Source: CAUYXS01 sp965248495
GTDB taxonomy: Bacteria; Chloroflexota; Dehalococcoidia; Lucifugimonadales; Australimonadaceae
NCBI GenBank assembly: GCA_965248495.1
Contig: CBDFJL010000003.1
Coordinates: 1,488,001-1,552,000, forward strand
Length of the DNA stretch: 64,000 nt
Direction of reading: 5' to 3'
In this document: piece after piece, positions 8,224 through 16,422 of the stretch
Position numbering within the stretch: position 1 is the first letter of the stretch
How the letters are laid out: every line of letters begins with the position of its first letter
Notes under the pieces: model-generated
What the model saw: only the letters and a program-made list of their open reading frames with translations
What the model was told of the DNA's origin: nothing
Databases searched by the model: none
Made by a program: the position numbers and the translations under genes

Positions 8224-10851
8224 GTGCCGACTCCCGTTCGCAAGCAATACCTCGACGTCAAAGCCGCCTATCCGGACGCTTTGGTGCTGTTCCGCATGGG
8301 CGATTTCTACGAGACATTCGATGACGACGCCAGGACCGCGGCACGCGATCTGGAGATCGTGCTGACGCAGCGGGACATGGGCCAGGGCGAGGTCGTGCCC
8401 CTTGCCGGGATCCCGTACCACGCCCTCGACGGCTACTTGGCGCGCCTCATCAAGAAGGGCCACCGAGTCGCCATCTGCGAGCAGACCAGCGAACCCAACG
8501 GGCGCACACTGGTGGATCGCGAGGTGGTCCGTGTCGTCACGCCCGGCACGGTCGTCGAGCCCGCGCTGCTCGACCAGGCAACGAACAACTACCTCGCCGC
8601 GGTCGTCGCGGGAGGCGGACGCGCAGGTATCGCCCACGTCGACGTGACCACCGGGGAGTTCGCCGCGACGGAGGTCGAAGCTGCCTTCGTCCCGCGCGAG
8701 CTGGCCCGCCTCGCGCCGTCGGAGGTGCTGGTCCCTTCAGGCAGCGACGACACCCTCGGGCTCACGGACGGCAGCGGGGCCGAGTACTCGCGCACGGCGC
8801 TGGACGCTGCCTCCTTCGCACCACGGCCGGCCCGGCGACTGCTGCTCGACCACTTCGGTGTCGCCAGCCTTGATGCCTATGGCTGCGAGGGGCTCGACCT
8901 GGCGACCGCGGCGGCCGGCGCCGTCGTCAGGTACCTGCGCGAGACCCATCGCGCGGTCCTCGGACAGCTGGTGGGCCTCCGGACCTATAGCGTCGATGCC
9001 TTCATGGTCCTGGACTCGCAGACGCGGCGGAACCTCGATCTCTTCGAGGCCGGGCGCTCCGGCGAGCGGCGAGGCTCGCTGCTCGCCGTGCTGGACGACA
9101 CGAAGACGCCCATGGGCGCCCGGCTGTTGCGGCGGCGGATTGCGGAGCCGTTGCTGGACCTCGGTGAGCTGACACGCCGGCACGACGCGGTTGGCTGGAT
9201 CAAAGACGGCCCTGCCACGCGAAGGCGCGTACAGGCCCTGTTGGACGGCGTTCGCGACATCGAGCGAGCCCTCACGCGCATCGGCGCGGGTGTCGCGTTG
9301 GCGCGCGAGGTCGTCGCGCTGCGCCAATCGCTGGAGCAGGTGCCCGCGCTGGCCGCGCAGGTGGCGGAGGCGGGGGCCACGCTCGCGTGGCTGGGTGCGG
9401 GCCTGCAGCCCTGCGACGCCGCCGTCGCGCTGATCGCCCAGGCTATCGCGGACGAGCCTCAAGGTGAGGTGGGGCAGGGTGGCGTGGTGCGGGAGGGCTT
9501 CTCGCGGGAGCTTGACGAGCTCCGCTCGGCGTCGTCAGACGCGCGCAGCTACATCGCCGGGCTGGAGCGGAGCGAGCGCGTGCGCACCGGCGTACCGACG
9601 CTCAAGGTTGGCTACAACAAGGTCTTCGGCTACTACATTGAGGTGTCCAACGCGCACGCGGCGCGGGTGCCCGAAGACTACGTGCGCCGCCAAACGCTCA
9701 CCGGCGGCGAGCGGTACATCACGCCGGAGCTCAAAGAGTACGAAAGCCGCGTCCTGAACGCCCGCGAGCGCATGGAGGAGCTGGAGTCGGCTCTGTACCG
9801 CCAGGTGTGCAGGCAGGTTAGCGAGATGGCCGCGGATATCGCGGCCACGGCGCGCGCCATCGCGGAAGTCGATGTGGTCGCGGCGCTGGGCGAGGCGGCT
9901 GCGCGCTACGACTACGTGCGCCCGGAGTTGGACGCCGGAGGCGACATCGAGGTCGTGGGCGGACGCCACCCGATCGTGGAGCGTCTGCTGCCCGCGGGGT
10001 CGTTCGTCCCAAACGACCTGCGACTCTCGCGGGCCGATGACCAGGTGATCGTGCTCACCGGGCCCAACATGTCGGGCAAGTCCACCTACCTGCGCCAGAC
10101 CGCGCTGATCGTGCTCATGGCCCAGATGGGCAGCTTCGTTCCGGCCACGGCGGCGCGTATCGGGCTCGTCGATCGCATCTTCACCCGCGTCGGGCTCCAG
10201 GACGACCAGGGAGCGGGCCAATCCACGTTCATGGTCGAGATGATCGAGACGGCGAGCATCCTGCTGCACGCGACGCCCCGCTCGCTGGTGGTGCTGGACG
10301 AGGTGGGCCGTGGGACTTCGACGTACGACGGTATGTCCATCGCCCAGGCGGTGCTCGAGCACATCCACAACGCGCCCGCATTGGGCTGCCGAACGCTGTT
10401 CGCGACGCACTACCATGAGCTGACGGCGTTGGCCTCGCGGCTCCCCCGCGTGCGCAACTACAGCGTCGCCGTGGCCGACGAGGGCGGCGACATCGTGTTC
10501 CTCCACCGCATCGTGCCCGGTGGCGCCGACCGCTCCTACGGCGTCCACGTCGCCCAGCTCGCCGGTCTGCCCCGCCCCGTCGTCCGCCGTGCGTGGGAGC
10601 TGCTCAGTGAGCACGAACAGGGAAACGAGGACGCGCAGGGCGGGGCGCCCCAGCGCGGTCCCGACCCGCGAGACGCACAGCTCGCGCTCTTTGGTTCCGC
10701 CGCGGAGCCCTCGCCGGTGTTGGAGGCGCTCGCCGCGCTGGACCTCGACGACCTGACCCCCATCGAAGCGCTCAACAAGCTGTTTGAGCTACGGCGAATG
10801 ACGGAAAGGACGCGAGGCGACGCTGGTGGTAACCTTGGCGTGACGCCCTAG
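8224..10851 (+). CDS. mutS: DNA mismatch repair protein MutS
   Basis: The 875-aa protein recognises base mismatches and small loops and starts repair with MutL. The mismatch-reading motif Phe-x-Glu appears as RMGDFYETF near residue 26. The clamp and lever domains follow, then the ATPase with Walker A GPNMSGKST near residue 613 and the signature DEVGRGTSTYDG. The C-terminal tail is the usual length. The start is GTG immediately after a -10 box, consistent with a leaderless message. A mutL gene is not in the window. The next gene begins 18 nt downstream. Confidence 0.97.
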   Translation: MPTPVRKQYLDVKAAYPDALVLFRMGDFYETFDDDARTAARDLEIVLTQRDMGQGEVVPLAGIPYHALDGYLARLIKKGHRVAICEQTSEPNGRTLVDREVVRVVTPGTVVEPALLDQATNNYLAAVVAGGGRAGIAHVDVTTGEFAATEVEAAFVPRELARLAPSEVLVPSGSDDTLGLTDGSGAEYSRTALDAASFAPRPARRLLLDHFGVASLDAYGCEGLDLATAAAGAVVRYLRETHRAVLGQLVGLRTYSVDAFMVLDSQTRRNLDLFEAGRSGERRGSLLAVLDDTKTPMGARLLRRRIAEPLLDLGELTRRHDAVGWIKDGPATRRRVQALLDGVRDIERALTRIGAGVALAREVVALRQSLEQVPALAAQVAEAGATLAWLGAGLQPCDAAVALIAQAIADEPQGEVGQGGVVREGFSRELDELRSASSDARSYIAGLERSERVRTGVPTLKVGYNKVFGYYIEVSNAHAARVPEDYVRRQTLTGGERYITPELKEYESRVLNARERMEELESALYRQVCRQVSEMAADIAATARAIAEVDVVAALGEAAARYDYVRPELDAGGDIEVVGGRHPIVERLLPAGSFVPNDLRLSRADDQVIVLTGPNMSGKSTYLRQTALIVLMAQMGSFVPATAARIGLVDRIFTRVGLQDDQGAGQSTFMVEMIETASILLHATPRSLVVLDEVGRGTSTYDGMSIAQAVLEHIHNAPALGCRTLFATHYHELTALASRLPRVRNYSVAVADEGGDIVFLHRIVPGGADRSYGVHVAQLAGLPRPVVRRAWELLSEHEQGNEDAQGGAPQRGPDPRDAQLALFGSAAEPSPVLEALAALDLDDLTPIEALNKLFELRRMTERTRGDAGGNLGVTP

Positions 10852-10869
10852 CTCGTCCGAGGAGACTCC

Positions 10870-12021
10870 GTGCCAGACGTCGTCGTCGTAGGGGCCGGCC
10901 CGGCCGGCTCGACGCTCGCATACCGGCTCGCTCAGCGTGGAGTCGACGTATCGTTGGTCGAAAAGGCCGAGCTGCCCCGGGTAAAGCCCTGCGGAGGCGG
11001 CCTGGACGGCTCCTTCTTCGACTATATCCCTGAGGGAATCGACGTCAGACCGCTGGTGCAGGACTGGGCCAACGAGGTCGAGGTCCGTTACGAGGGTGCG
11101 TACGAGCGGACCTTTCCGATGCCAGAGCAGGTCGCCATGACGGAGCGCTCGCAGCTGGACCACTTCCTGCTTATGCAGGCCCAGGAGATGGGCGTACAGG
11201 TGCGGCAGGGCGCCGGGGTAGAGCGAGTGGACAGGCGCTCCGACGGCACCTACGAGGTCGAGGCCGGCGGCGATAGGCTCCGTGCGCGCGTGGTCGTGGG
11301 AGCGGACGGCGCCTACTCGACGGTGGGCCGTTTGGCCAAGATGTCGCGTCCCCGTACCGTCTTTGTCGCGGCCGAGTGGGACCTGTACGCCCCGCCCGCC
11401 GTCCTGGACGAGTGGCGGGGCCGGATGTTGTTCGACTGTAGCGTCCGTCCAGTCGGCTACGCGTGGGTGTTCCCCAAGGAGCACTACCTGAACATCGGCT
11501 TTGCCCTCCCACAGCGCGCCGCGAAAAAGGTCCACCAGATCACCGAGGACTTCGCCCGGCGCACCGGACTCGACCCCGACTGGGGCTACGAGCGCAGGGC
11601 CCACTGGATTCCCTTCGCCCAACCCGGCTCCGAGGCCGTGAAGGATGGAGTGGTGCTCGTTGGCGACGCCGCCGGCGTAGCGGACCCCGCCACGGGAGCC
11701 GGCATCTCTTGGAGCGTGCGCAGCGCGGCCCAGGCGGCGCCGTGGATCGAGCGCTCGCTGAATGGCGAAGGCCCCGAGGCGCTGCGTGGATACCAACGCG
11801 ACTACGAGGGCCTGCTGGCGGAGGTCGACGCGGGGTTGGCGCTACGCAATGTTTTCGTCGCCGCCATCGCGCTGCGCCGCCGCGTCCCCGAGGCGCTGTT
11901 CCAGCGCATCCTTCAGATCGCGAGCGGCCGCGGCTCCTACCTCGAATGGCGCGAGACTCACCCCTGGCTCTACCGCCTGGGCAAGATGATCGACTCGGTG
12001 GCCGTGAGGAGGCTGACGTAA
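10870..12021 (+). CDS. Geranylgeranyl reductase-family FAD-dependent oxidoreductase
   Basis: The 383-aa protein has an N-terminal FAD Rossmann motif (VVGAGPAGSTLAYRLA), a second FAD contact GADGAYSTVGRL near residue 142, and the family signature VLVGDAAGVADPATGAGI near residue 260. This family saturates isoprenoid chains in chlorophyll, menaquinone or archaeal-type lipids; in a non-phototroph, menaquinone or another polyprenyl substrate is the natural guess. The CGGG segment near residue 38 is also common in the family. The start is GTG, preceded by AGGAG. It lies 18 nt after mutS and 2 nt before a small unknown gene. Confidence 0.85.
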   Translation: MPDVVVVGAGPAGSTLAYRLAQRGVDVSLVEKAELPRVKPCGGGLDGSFFDYIPEGIDVRPLVQDWANEVEVRYEGAYERTFPMPEQVAMTERSQLDHFLLMQAQEMGVQVRQGAGVERVDRRSDGTYEVEAGGDRLRARVVVGADGAYSTVGRLAKMSRPRTVFVAAEWDLYAPPAVLDEWRGRMLFDCSVRPVGYAWVFPKEHYLNIGFALPQRAAKKVHQITEDFARRTGLDPDWGYERRAHWIPFAQPGSEAVKDGVVLVGDAAGVADPATGAGISWSVRSAAQAAPWIERSLNGEGPEALRGYQRDYEGLLAEVDAGLALRNVFVAAIALRRRVPEALFQRILQIASGRGSYLEWRETHPWLYRLGKMIDSVAVRRLT

Positions 12022-12023
12022 CG

Positions 12024-12368
12024 ATGCGCTGGGGTGGGGCCAGCCGGCGGACCTTGCGTCCCAGCTCCAACCGGGGCACGGGCGATGACCACCTGTCCGA
12101 GCTCGAGGGCGTCGACCGCCTCACCATCTTCGTCGCGCCACACACCAAGATGAAGGGCTACGGGGACCTGAAAGCGCGGCTCGAGGAGCTGGGCTGCCTG
12201 GTGGCGTACCCCTCGACCTCACCGGTGGTGGCGCGGGAGTCGCCGGGGCCCCGCTACACGGCGGTCAACATCGAAGCGCCCAAGGGCATCCCGCCGGAAG
12301 CAGTGCGCGAGGCCCACCGGTGGGCCCACAAACGCGACATGCTCCACAGCTTCTTCCGCCCGCTCTAG
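12024..12368 (+). CDS. Small conserved-looking protein of unknown function
   Basis: The 114-aa protein starts at ATG 2 nt after the flavoprotein stop, with GAGGAGG about 11 nt upstream, so it should be translated and cotranscribed. It has an Arg-rich N-terminus, then a compact alpha/beta-looking region (RLTIFVAPHTKMKGYGDL, RLEELGCLVAYPST) and a C-terminus rich in His and aromatic residues (AHRWAHKRDMLHSFF). I do not recognise the family. There is no signal peptide or membrane segment. Its stop overlaps the stop of the convergent sbcD gene by 4 bp. A partner of the reductase is possible from context only. Confidence 0.65.
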   Translation: MRWGGASRRTLRPSSNRGTGDDHLSELEGVDRLTIFVAPHTKMKGYGDLKARLEELGCLVAYPSTSPVVARESPGPRYTAVNIEAPKGIPPEAVREAHRWAHKRDMLHSFFRPL

Positions 12369-13672
12369 TCCCCGCTCCCCTCGGTCTCCTCTTGAAGCAG
12401 CTCCTCGGCGCGCCGCACGAGCGTGTCTTCGCGGGCCTTGGGCATGCTGCGCGCTTCGAAGTAGCGCCGGAGCGCGTCCATCGGCCCCAGCCGCTCGGCG
12501 TCCTCCAGCCCGAGGCGCGTGCGCCGCTCGCGATGCACCTGCCGCTCGATGGACGCAACGTAGTGTGCGCTGGCGAGCGCGTCCCGCACGGCCGATTCGC
12601 GGAAGGCGGGCTCGTCGTCGGCTTCCATGGCAACACGCAGGCGGACGATGGAGCGGTCGAGCCTCCCGCCAGCGTGGGCGGCGATGGCGCTCAGCGTGGC
12701 CGCCGTCGGGTCCTCGCCGGGGAGCGCGCGCACCTCGATGGTCAGCATGGGGCGCGCGTCGACCGGGACGAACTCGAAGCCGACGATCCGCTCGCCAAGC
12801 GGCCGCGCGGGGTCCAGGTCAATGACGCAGAAGCCCTTGGTGTCGTCCTCCTCCGAGAAATCGATGCGCTGGAGGCTCCCGGGGTAGACGACACGCGGGT
12901 TCTGGGACAACACCTGGTGTTTGTGGATGTGCCCCAGGGCCACGTAGTCGAACGCGGAGTTGGCGAGGGTTCCCAGCGACAGTACGTGGTCATTGCCCAG
13001 CATGAGGCCACGCTCGGATGAGAGCTTGGCGCCGGACACGGTGACGTGGGCACAGAGGACAGCCGGCAGCGCGGGGTCGAGCGCCTCCACCTCCGCCAGC
13101 AGCATGGCCTCGAGGCGGTCCTCGACGTTGCGCGTGATCTCCTCCAGCGTCATGTCGCGCGTCTCGTCGCGGGCCATGAAGCCGCCGATACGGATCCACG
13201 GCAGCGCCACGATCTGGATGTCGCCCGCTGCGGTGGTGACGCCATGGGTCGCCAGCGTCGAGCCGATGGTGACGTTGGCCACGTCGAGGGTCGGGAAGAT
13301 GTCGAGGGCGCTCGCGCGGTTGGCCACGTGGGGTAGGTCGTGGTTACCGACCGTGAGGAACACCGGGATGCCCGCGGCAGCCAGGCGTGCGATGCGACGG
13401 GCGAACTCGCGCTGGTGAGTCTGCGAGGGGTCTCGGCTCTTGTAGGCGTCGCCCGCGAAGAGCACCAGTTCGATGCCGTTCTCCAGCGCGTAGGCGACAG
13501 CCGCGTCCAGCGTCGACAGGAAGTCGAGCAACCGCGTGGACACGCCGACGAGCTCGCCGCGGTCGGTGCCCGGTGCGAAGTACGGCGGCAGCGCCTCGAT
13601 GTCCGCATCGGTGGCCGGCCGGCTGTAGTTCTCGACGCCTATGTGGACGTCGGACAGGTGCAGGATGCGCAC
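12365..13672 (-). CDS. sbcD: SbcD/Mre11-like DNA double-strand break repair nuclease
   Basis: This is a metallophosphoesterase nuclease of about 435 aa. Metal-binding motifs are LHLSDVHIG at the start, FAGDAYKSRDPS near residue 80, TVGNHDLP near residue 115, and the later LCAHVTVSG and ALGHIHKHQ. The capping domain follows. I chose GTG at 13672 because it places LHLSDVH at residue 4, as in the family; the open frame continues upstream into a repeat-derived stretch. An SbcC ATPase partner is not in the window. SbcCD processes hairpins and broken ends, which fits a genome with palindromic repeats, including one just upstream. Confidence 0.9.
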   Translation of the reverse strand: MRILHLSDVHIGVENYSRPATDADIEALPPYFAPGTDRGELVGVSTRLLDFLSTLDAAVAYALENGIELVLFAGDAYKSRDPSQTHQREFARRIARLAAAGIPVFLTVGNHDLPHVANRASALDIFPTLDVANVTIGSTLATHGVTTAAGDIQIVALPWIRIGGFMARDETRDMTLEEITRNVEDRLEAMLLAEVEALDPALPAVLCAHVTVSGAKLSSERGLMLGNDHVLSLGTLANSAFDYVALGHIHKHQVLSQNPRVVYPGSLQRIDFSEEDDTKGFCVIDLDPARPLGERIVGFEFVPVDARPMLTIEVRALPGEDPTAATLSAIAAHAGGRLDRSIVRLRVAMEADDEPAFRESAVRDALASAHYVASIERQVHRERRTRLGLEDAERLGPMDALRRYFEARSMPKAREDTLVRRAEELLQEETEGSGD

Positions 13673-13697
13673 GGCTAGCTTGTGTCCGTTCGCTCGC

Positions 13698-13715
13698 CCT
13701 GAGCCTGTCGAAGGG
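13698..13715. repeat. Dispersed repeat core CCTGAGCCTGTCGAAGGG
   Basis: The core is flanked by CTCGCCCT and AGGGCGAG and so forms a hairpin. Related copies occur at 14306-14323 (inside glyQS) and 27827-27845, with weaker relics near 35950 and 36011-36037. Confidence 0.7.
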
Positions 13716-13780
13716 CGAGTGAAGGGTGGTCGATGGATAGGTCTAGGCTGCGCATCGAAGGCTGTTCCAGACTGTGTTCT

Positions 13781-13850
13781 GTCATTCTGAGCGAAGCGAA
13801 GAACCTGATGGTGCAATGTACATCAGATTGTTCGCTTCGCTCAGAATGAC
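13781..13850. repeat. REP-like palindrome
   Basis: The 20-nt arms GTCATTCTGAGCGAAGCGAA (13781-13800) and their exact reverse complement (13831-13850) surround a second nested pair, CTGATG / CATCAG. The whole 70 bp can fold into one long hairpin between sbcD and glyQS. It is probably a short interspersed element. It may also end transcripts, but there is no T-run. Confidence 0.8.
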
Positions 13851-13944
13851 ACTTGGGCCGATGTGGTCGGCTGACGAATGCGGGGTGCGCACGGCGGTAG
13901 CGTAGCAGGTGCGACCCAGCCACGCGACGCCGACGACGGCGCGG

Positions 13945-15309
13945 CTACACCCGGCTCGCGCCCATGCCGCGCAGCTGGTCGCGGAGCGAGGCGACGAGCT
14001 CTGCGATGGGCACCCGCACCTGGGCCATCGTGTCGCGGTTGCGGATGGTCACGGCCTGGTCCTGCTCGACCGTCTCGAAGTCGACGGTGACGCACAGGGG
14101 CGTGCCGATCTCGTCCTGCCGGCGGTACCGCCGGCCGATGGACTGGGCGTCGTCGTACTGCGTCACGAAGTTGCGCCGCAGCTCGGCGTAGACATCGCGC
14201 GCCGTCGGCACCAGCTTGTCGTTACGGCTGAGCGGCAGCACCGATACCTGCACCGGCGCAACGTCCGGGTGGAACCGCACGACGGTCCGCACGTCCTCGG
14301 CCTGTCCTGAGCCTGCCGAAGGGCCCGGCTCCTCGTCGTAGGCGTCGACCAGGAAGGCCAGTGCCGCGCGGTCGATGCCCAGCGCCGGCTCCACCACCCA
14401 CGGCACGTAGCTCTCGCCAGCCTCTTGGTCGAAGTACTCCAGCTTGGCACCCGAGTGCTTGGCGTGCTGGGTGAGGTCGTAGTCGCCGCGCCGGGCGATG
14501 CCCTCCAGCTCGCCAGTGCCCCAGGGAAAATCGAACTCGATGTCCGACGTGCCGCGCGAGTAATGCGAGAGCTCGTCAGGGTCGTGGGCGCGGATGTGCA
14601 GCGACTCAGGGCGAATGCCAAGGCCCACGAACCAGTCCCGACGCGCGTTGACCCAGTACTCGAACCACTGCTCGTCCTCGCCGGGCTTCACGAAGAACTC
14701 CATCTCCGCCTGCTCGAACTCACGCGTACGGAAGATGAAGTTGCCGGTGGTGATCTCGTTGCGGAAGGACTTGCCGATCTGGGCGATGCCGAACGGCAGC
14801 TTCATCCGCGTCGCGGTGAGGACGTTGTCGAAGTTGGTGAAGATGCCCTGTGCCGTCTCCGGCCGGAGCCAGGCGACCGCCGCGTTCTCCTCCACGGGGC
14901 CGACGAAGGTCTTGAACATCAGGTTGAACAACCGCGGCTCGGTTAGCGTTGCCCCGTCGTCGGGGCACTTGGTGGGGTCATCCAGGTGGTCGGCCCGGTA
15001 GCGCTTTTGACAGACGAGGCACTCGACCAGCGGGTCCGTGAACGCCTGCGTATGGCCGCTGGCCTCCCAGACGCGCGGCGACTGGATGATGGCGCTGTCC
15101 AGGCCCACGACGTCGTCGCGCTCCGTCACCATGGATCGCCACCAGGCGTCCTTGACGTTGCGCTTGAGCTCGACACCCAGTGGACCGTAGTCCCACGTGG
15201 AGCCGATGCCGCCGTAGATCTCGCTGGCAGGGAAGACGAAGCCGCGCCGCTTGGCGAGCGAGACGATCTTCGTCATGTCGACCTGATCGATGTGGCGCTG
15301 CGTGGCCAT
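13945..15309 (-). CDS. glyQS: Glycyl-tRNA synthetase (one-chain alpha2 type)
   Basis: The class II synthetase charges tRNA-Gly. It is about 454 aa from the chosen start MATQRHIDQVDMTKIVSLAK at 15309; the frame is open further upstream, but that part is not synthetase-like. Visible motifs are FVFPASEIYGGIGSTWDYGPLG, the motif 2 region SFRNEITTGNFIFRTREFEQAEMEFF (split by its loop), and the anticodon-binding domain with RFHPDVAPVQVSVLPL and DDAQSIGRRYRRQDEIGTP. A short insert GPSAGSGQA, encoded at about 14300-14330, coincides with a copy of a dispersed intergenic repeat (see finding). AGAGGA lies just upstream as a ribosome site. Confidence 0.95.
   Translation of the reverse strand: MATQRHIDQVDMTKIVSLAKRRGFVFPASEIYGGIGSTWDYGPLGVELKRNVKDAWWRSMVTERDDVVGLDSAIIQSPRVWEASGHTQAFTDPLVECLVCQKRYRADHLDDPTKCPDDGATLTEPRLFNLMFKTFVGPVEENAAVAWLRPETAQGIFTNFDNVLTATRMKLPFGIAQIGKSFRNEITTGNFIFRTREFEQAEMEFFVKPGEDEQWFEYWVNARRDWFVGLGIRPESLHIRAHDPDELSHYSRGTSDIEFDFPWGTGELEGIARRGDYDLTQHAKHSGAKLEYFDQEAGESYVPWVVEPALGIDRAALAFLVDAYDEEPGPSAGSGQAEDVRTVVRFHPDVAPVQVSVLPLSRNDKLVPTARDVYAELRRNFVTQYDDAQSIGRRYRRQDEIGTPLCVTVDFETVEQDQAVTIRNRDTMAQVRVPIAELVASLRDQLRGMGASRV
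14306..14323. repeat. Dispersed repeat copy inside glyQS
   Basis: CCTGAGCCTGCCGAAGGG matches 17 of 18 bases of the intergenic copy at 13698-13715. It is read in frame as part of the peptide GPSAGSGQA. Confidence 0.75.
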
Positions 15310-15486
15310 GGCGTCCTCTGGTGCTGGCGGGGTTCGAAGGCCTGCCCCTGTTCCGAGGCTGAGCCCCGACGGGGCGGTGCAGGCCGACGCGGCCAGTATA
15401 TCGTTGACACGCACCGAGAGCCCACCGAGACTACGGCGCACCCACCCCCACGCACACTCGCCTCACGCACACTTAGAGGAGACCCC

Positions 15487-16317
15487 ATGCGAGACAAGGG
15501 CTACGCTCGGCCGGACCTGCTCGTCGACACGGATTGGGTGGCCGAGCACCGGGGCGACCCCAGCGTGCGATTGGTCGACATGGGCGCGCGGGTGGGCCAG
15601 GACCCGCGTGAGCAGCGCATCGCGGGCGCGGTATCGCCGCCACACGCCTACATAAAAGGCACGGAGGACCCGCGCTTCGTCGCCGGGCCTGCGGAGGTCA
15701 AAGCGATCTTCGAGGCTCTGGGTATCGGCGACGATACGCTGGTGGTGGCCTACGACTCGGCCCTCTCGCTCAACGCCGCGCGGCTCTGGTGGGTGCTGGC
15801 CTACTACGGCCACAAAGACTTCAAGATCATGGACGGCGGCTTTGACAAGTGGGTCGCCGAAGGGCGCCCGGTCGTGAAGAACCCCGGCAAGGTCAAGGCC
15901 GGCACCTCCTTTTCGCCGCGTGCCGACGCTTCGGTCCTCTCCACCGTCGACACGCTGCGCGCGGCCGCCGCCGACGGCGATGCGGCCATCTGGGACACGC
16001 GCACCGTCGGTGAGTACATGGGTGAGGAGGCGAGGGGCAACGCCCGCTCCGGGCACGTCCCCGGCGCCAGGTACCTGGAGTGGTCCGAGATGATGGCCGA
16101 CGACGGGACCTTCAGGCCGGCCCACCAGATGCGTGCGGCCCTTGCGTCAGTCGGGATAACGCCCAACAAGCGTGTCCACACCTACTGACAGGGCGGCATC
16201 CGTGCGGCGCACGGCGCGTTCGTCCTGGCTCTGCTGGGTTATCCCCGCGTGTGCGTGTACGACGGCTCGATGTCCGAGTGGGCGAATCGCGACGACACGC
16301 CGCTGACGTTGGACTGA
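15487..16317 (+). CDS. Two-domain rhodanese (thiosulfate sulfurtransferase), candidate selenoprotein with UGA at catalytic position 234
   Basis: This SseA-type sulfurtransferase is 276 aa if UGA at 16186-16188 is read as selenocysteine, close to the usual 280. The N-terminal rhodanese domain (about 1-125) lacks a catalytic Cys (YDSALSLNAARLWW), as is normal. The C-terminal domain (IWDTRTVGEY, SGHVPGARYLEW) leads to VHTY-UGA-QGGIRAAHGAFVLALLGY. In homologues this loop reads YCQGGxRA, so UGA replaces exactly the catalytic Cys. The frame continues another 42 codons of good rhodanese sequence, ending GSMSEWANRDDTPLTLD at TGA 16315-16317. AGAGGAG precedes the ATG. A SECIS-like hairpin begins right after the UGA. 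Alternatives are a TGC/TGT-to-TGA nonsense mutation or a base error. Confidence 0.8.
16189..16227 (+). promoter_or_regulatory. SECIS-like hairpin downstream of in-frame UGA
   Basis: The lower stem CAGGGCGG (16189-16196) pairs over 8 bp, including G-U pairs, with TCGTCCTG (16220-16227). The upper stem CCGTGC (16200-16205) pairs perfectly with GCACGG (16209-16214) around the loop GGC. The loop lies 17 nt after the UGA and starts with G. Both features fit the known bacterial SECIS layout. Activity is inference. Confidence 0.6.
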
Positions 16318-16338
16318 GGCTCACCACTCCTGACCACC

Positions 16339-16375
16339 AGCAAGGAGCCTCGCCACTCTGGCGAGGCCCCTTGCT
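16339..16375. terminator. Hairpin between convergent genes
   Basis: AGCAAGG-GCCTCGCCA (16339-16355) pairs with TGGCGAGGC-CCTTGCT (16359-16375), with one mismatch and a 3-nt loop. It sits between the convergent rhodanese and SIMPL genes and could end both transcripts. No long T-run is present. Confidence 0.6.
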
Positions 16376-16422
16376 TCGAGTGCGGCGGGGGTCCCTTGCT
16401 CAATTTACGGCTGGCCGCGCGC

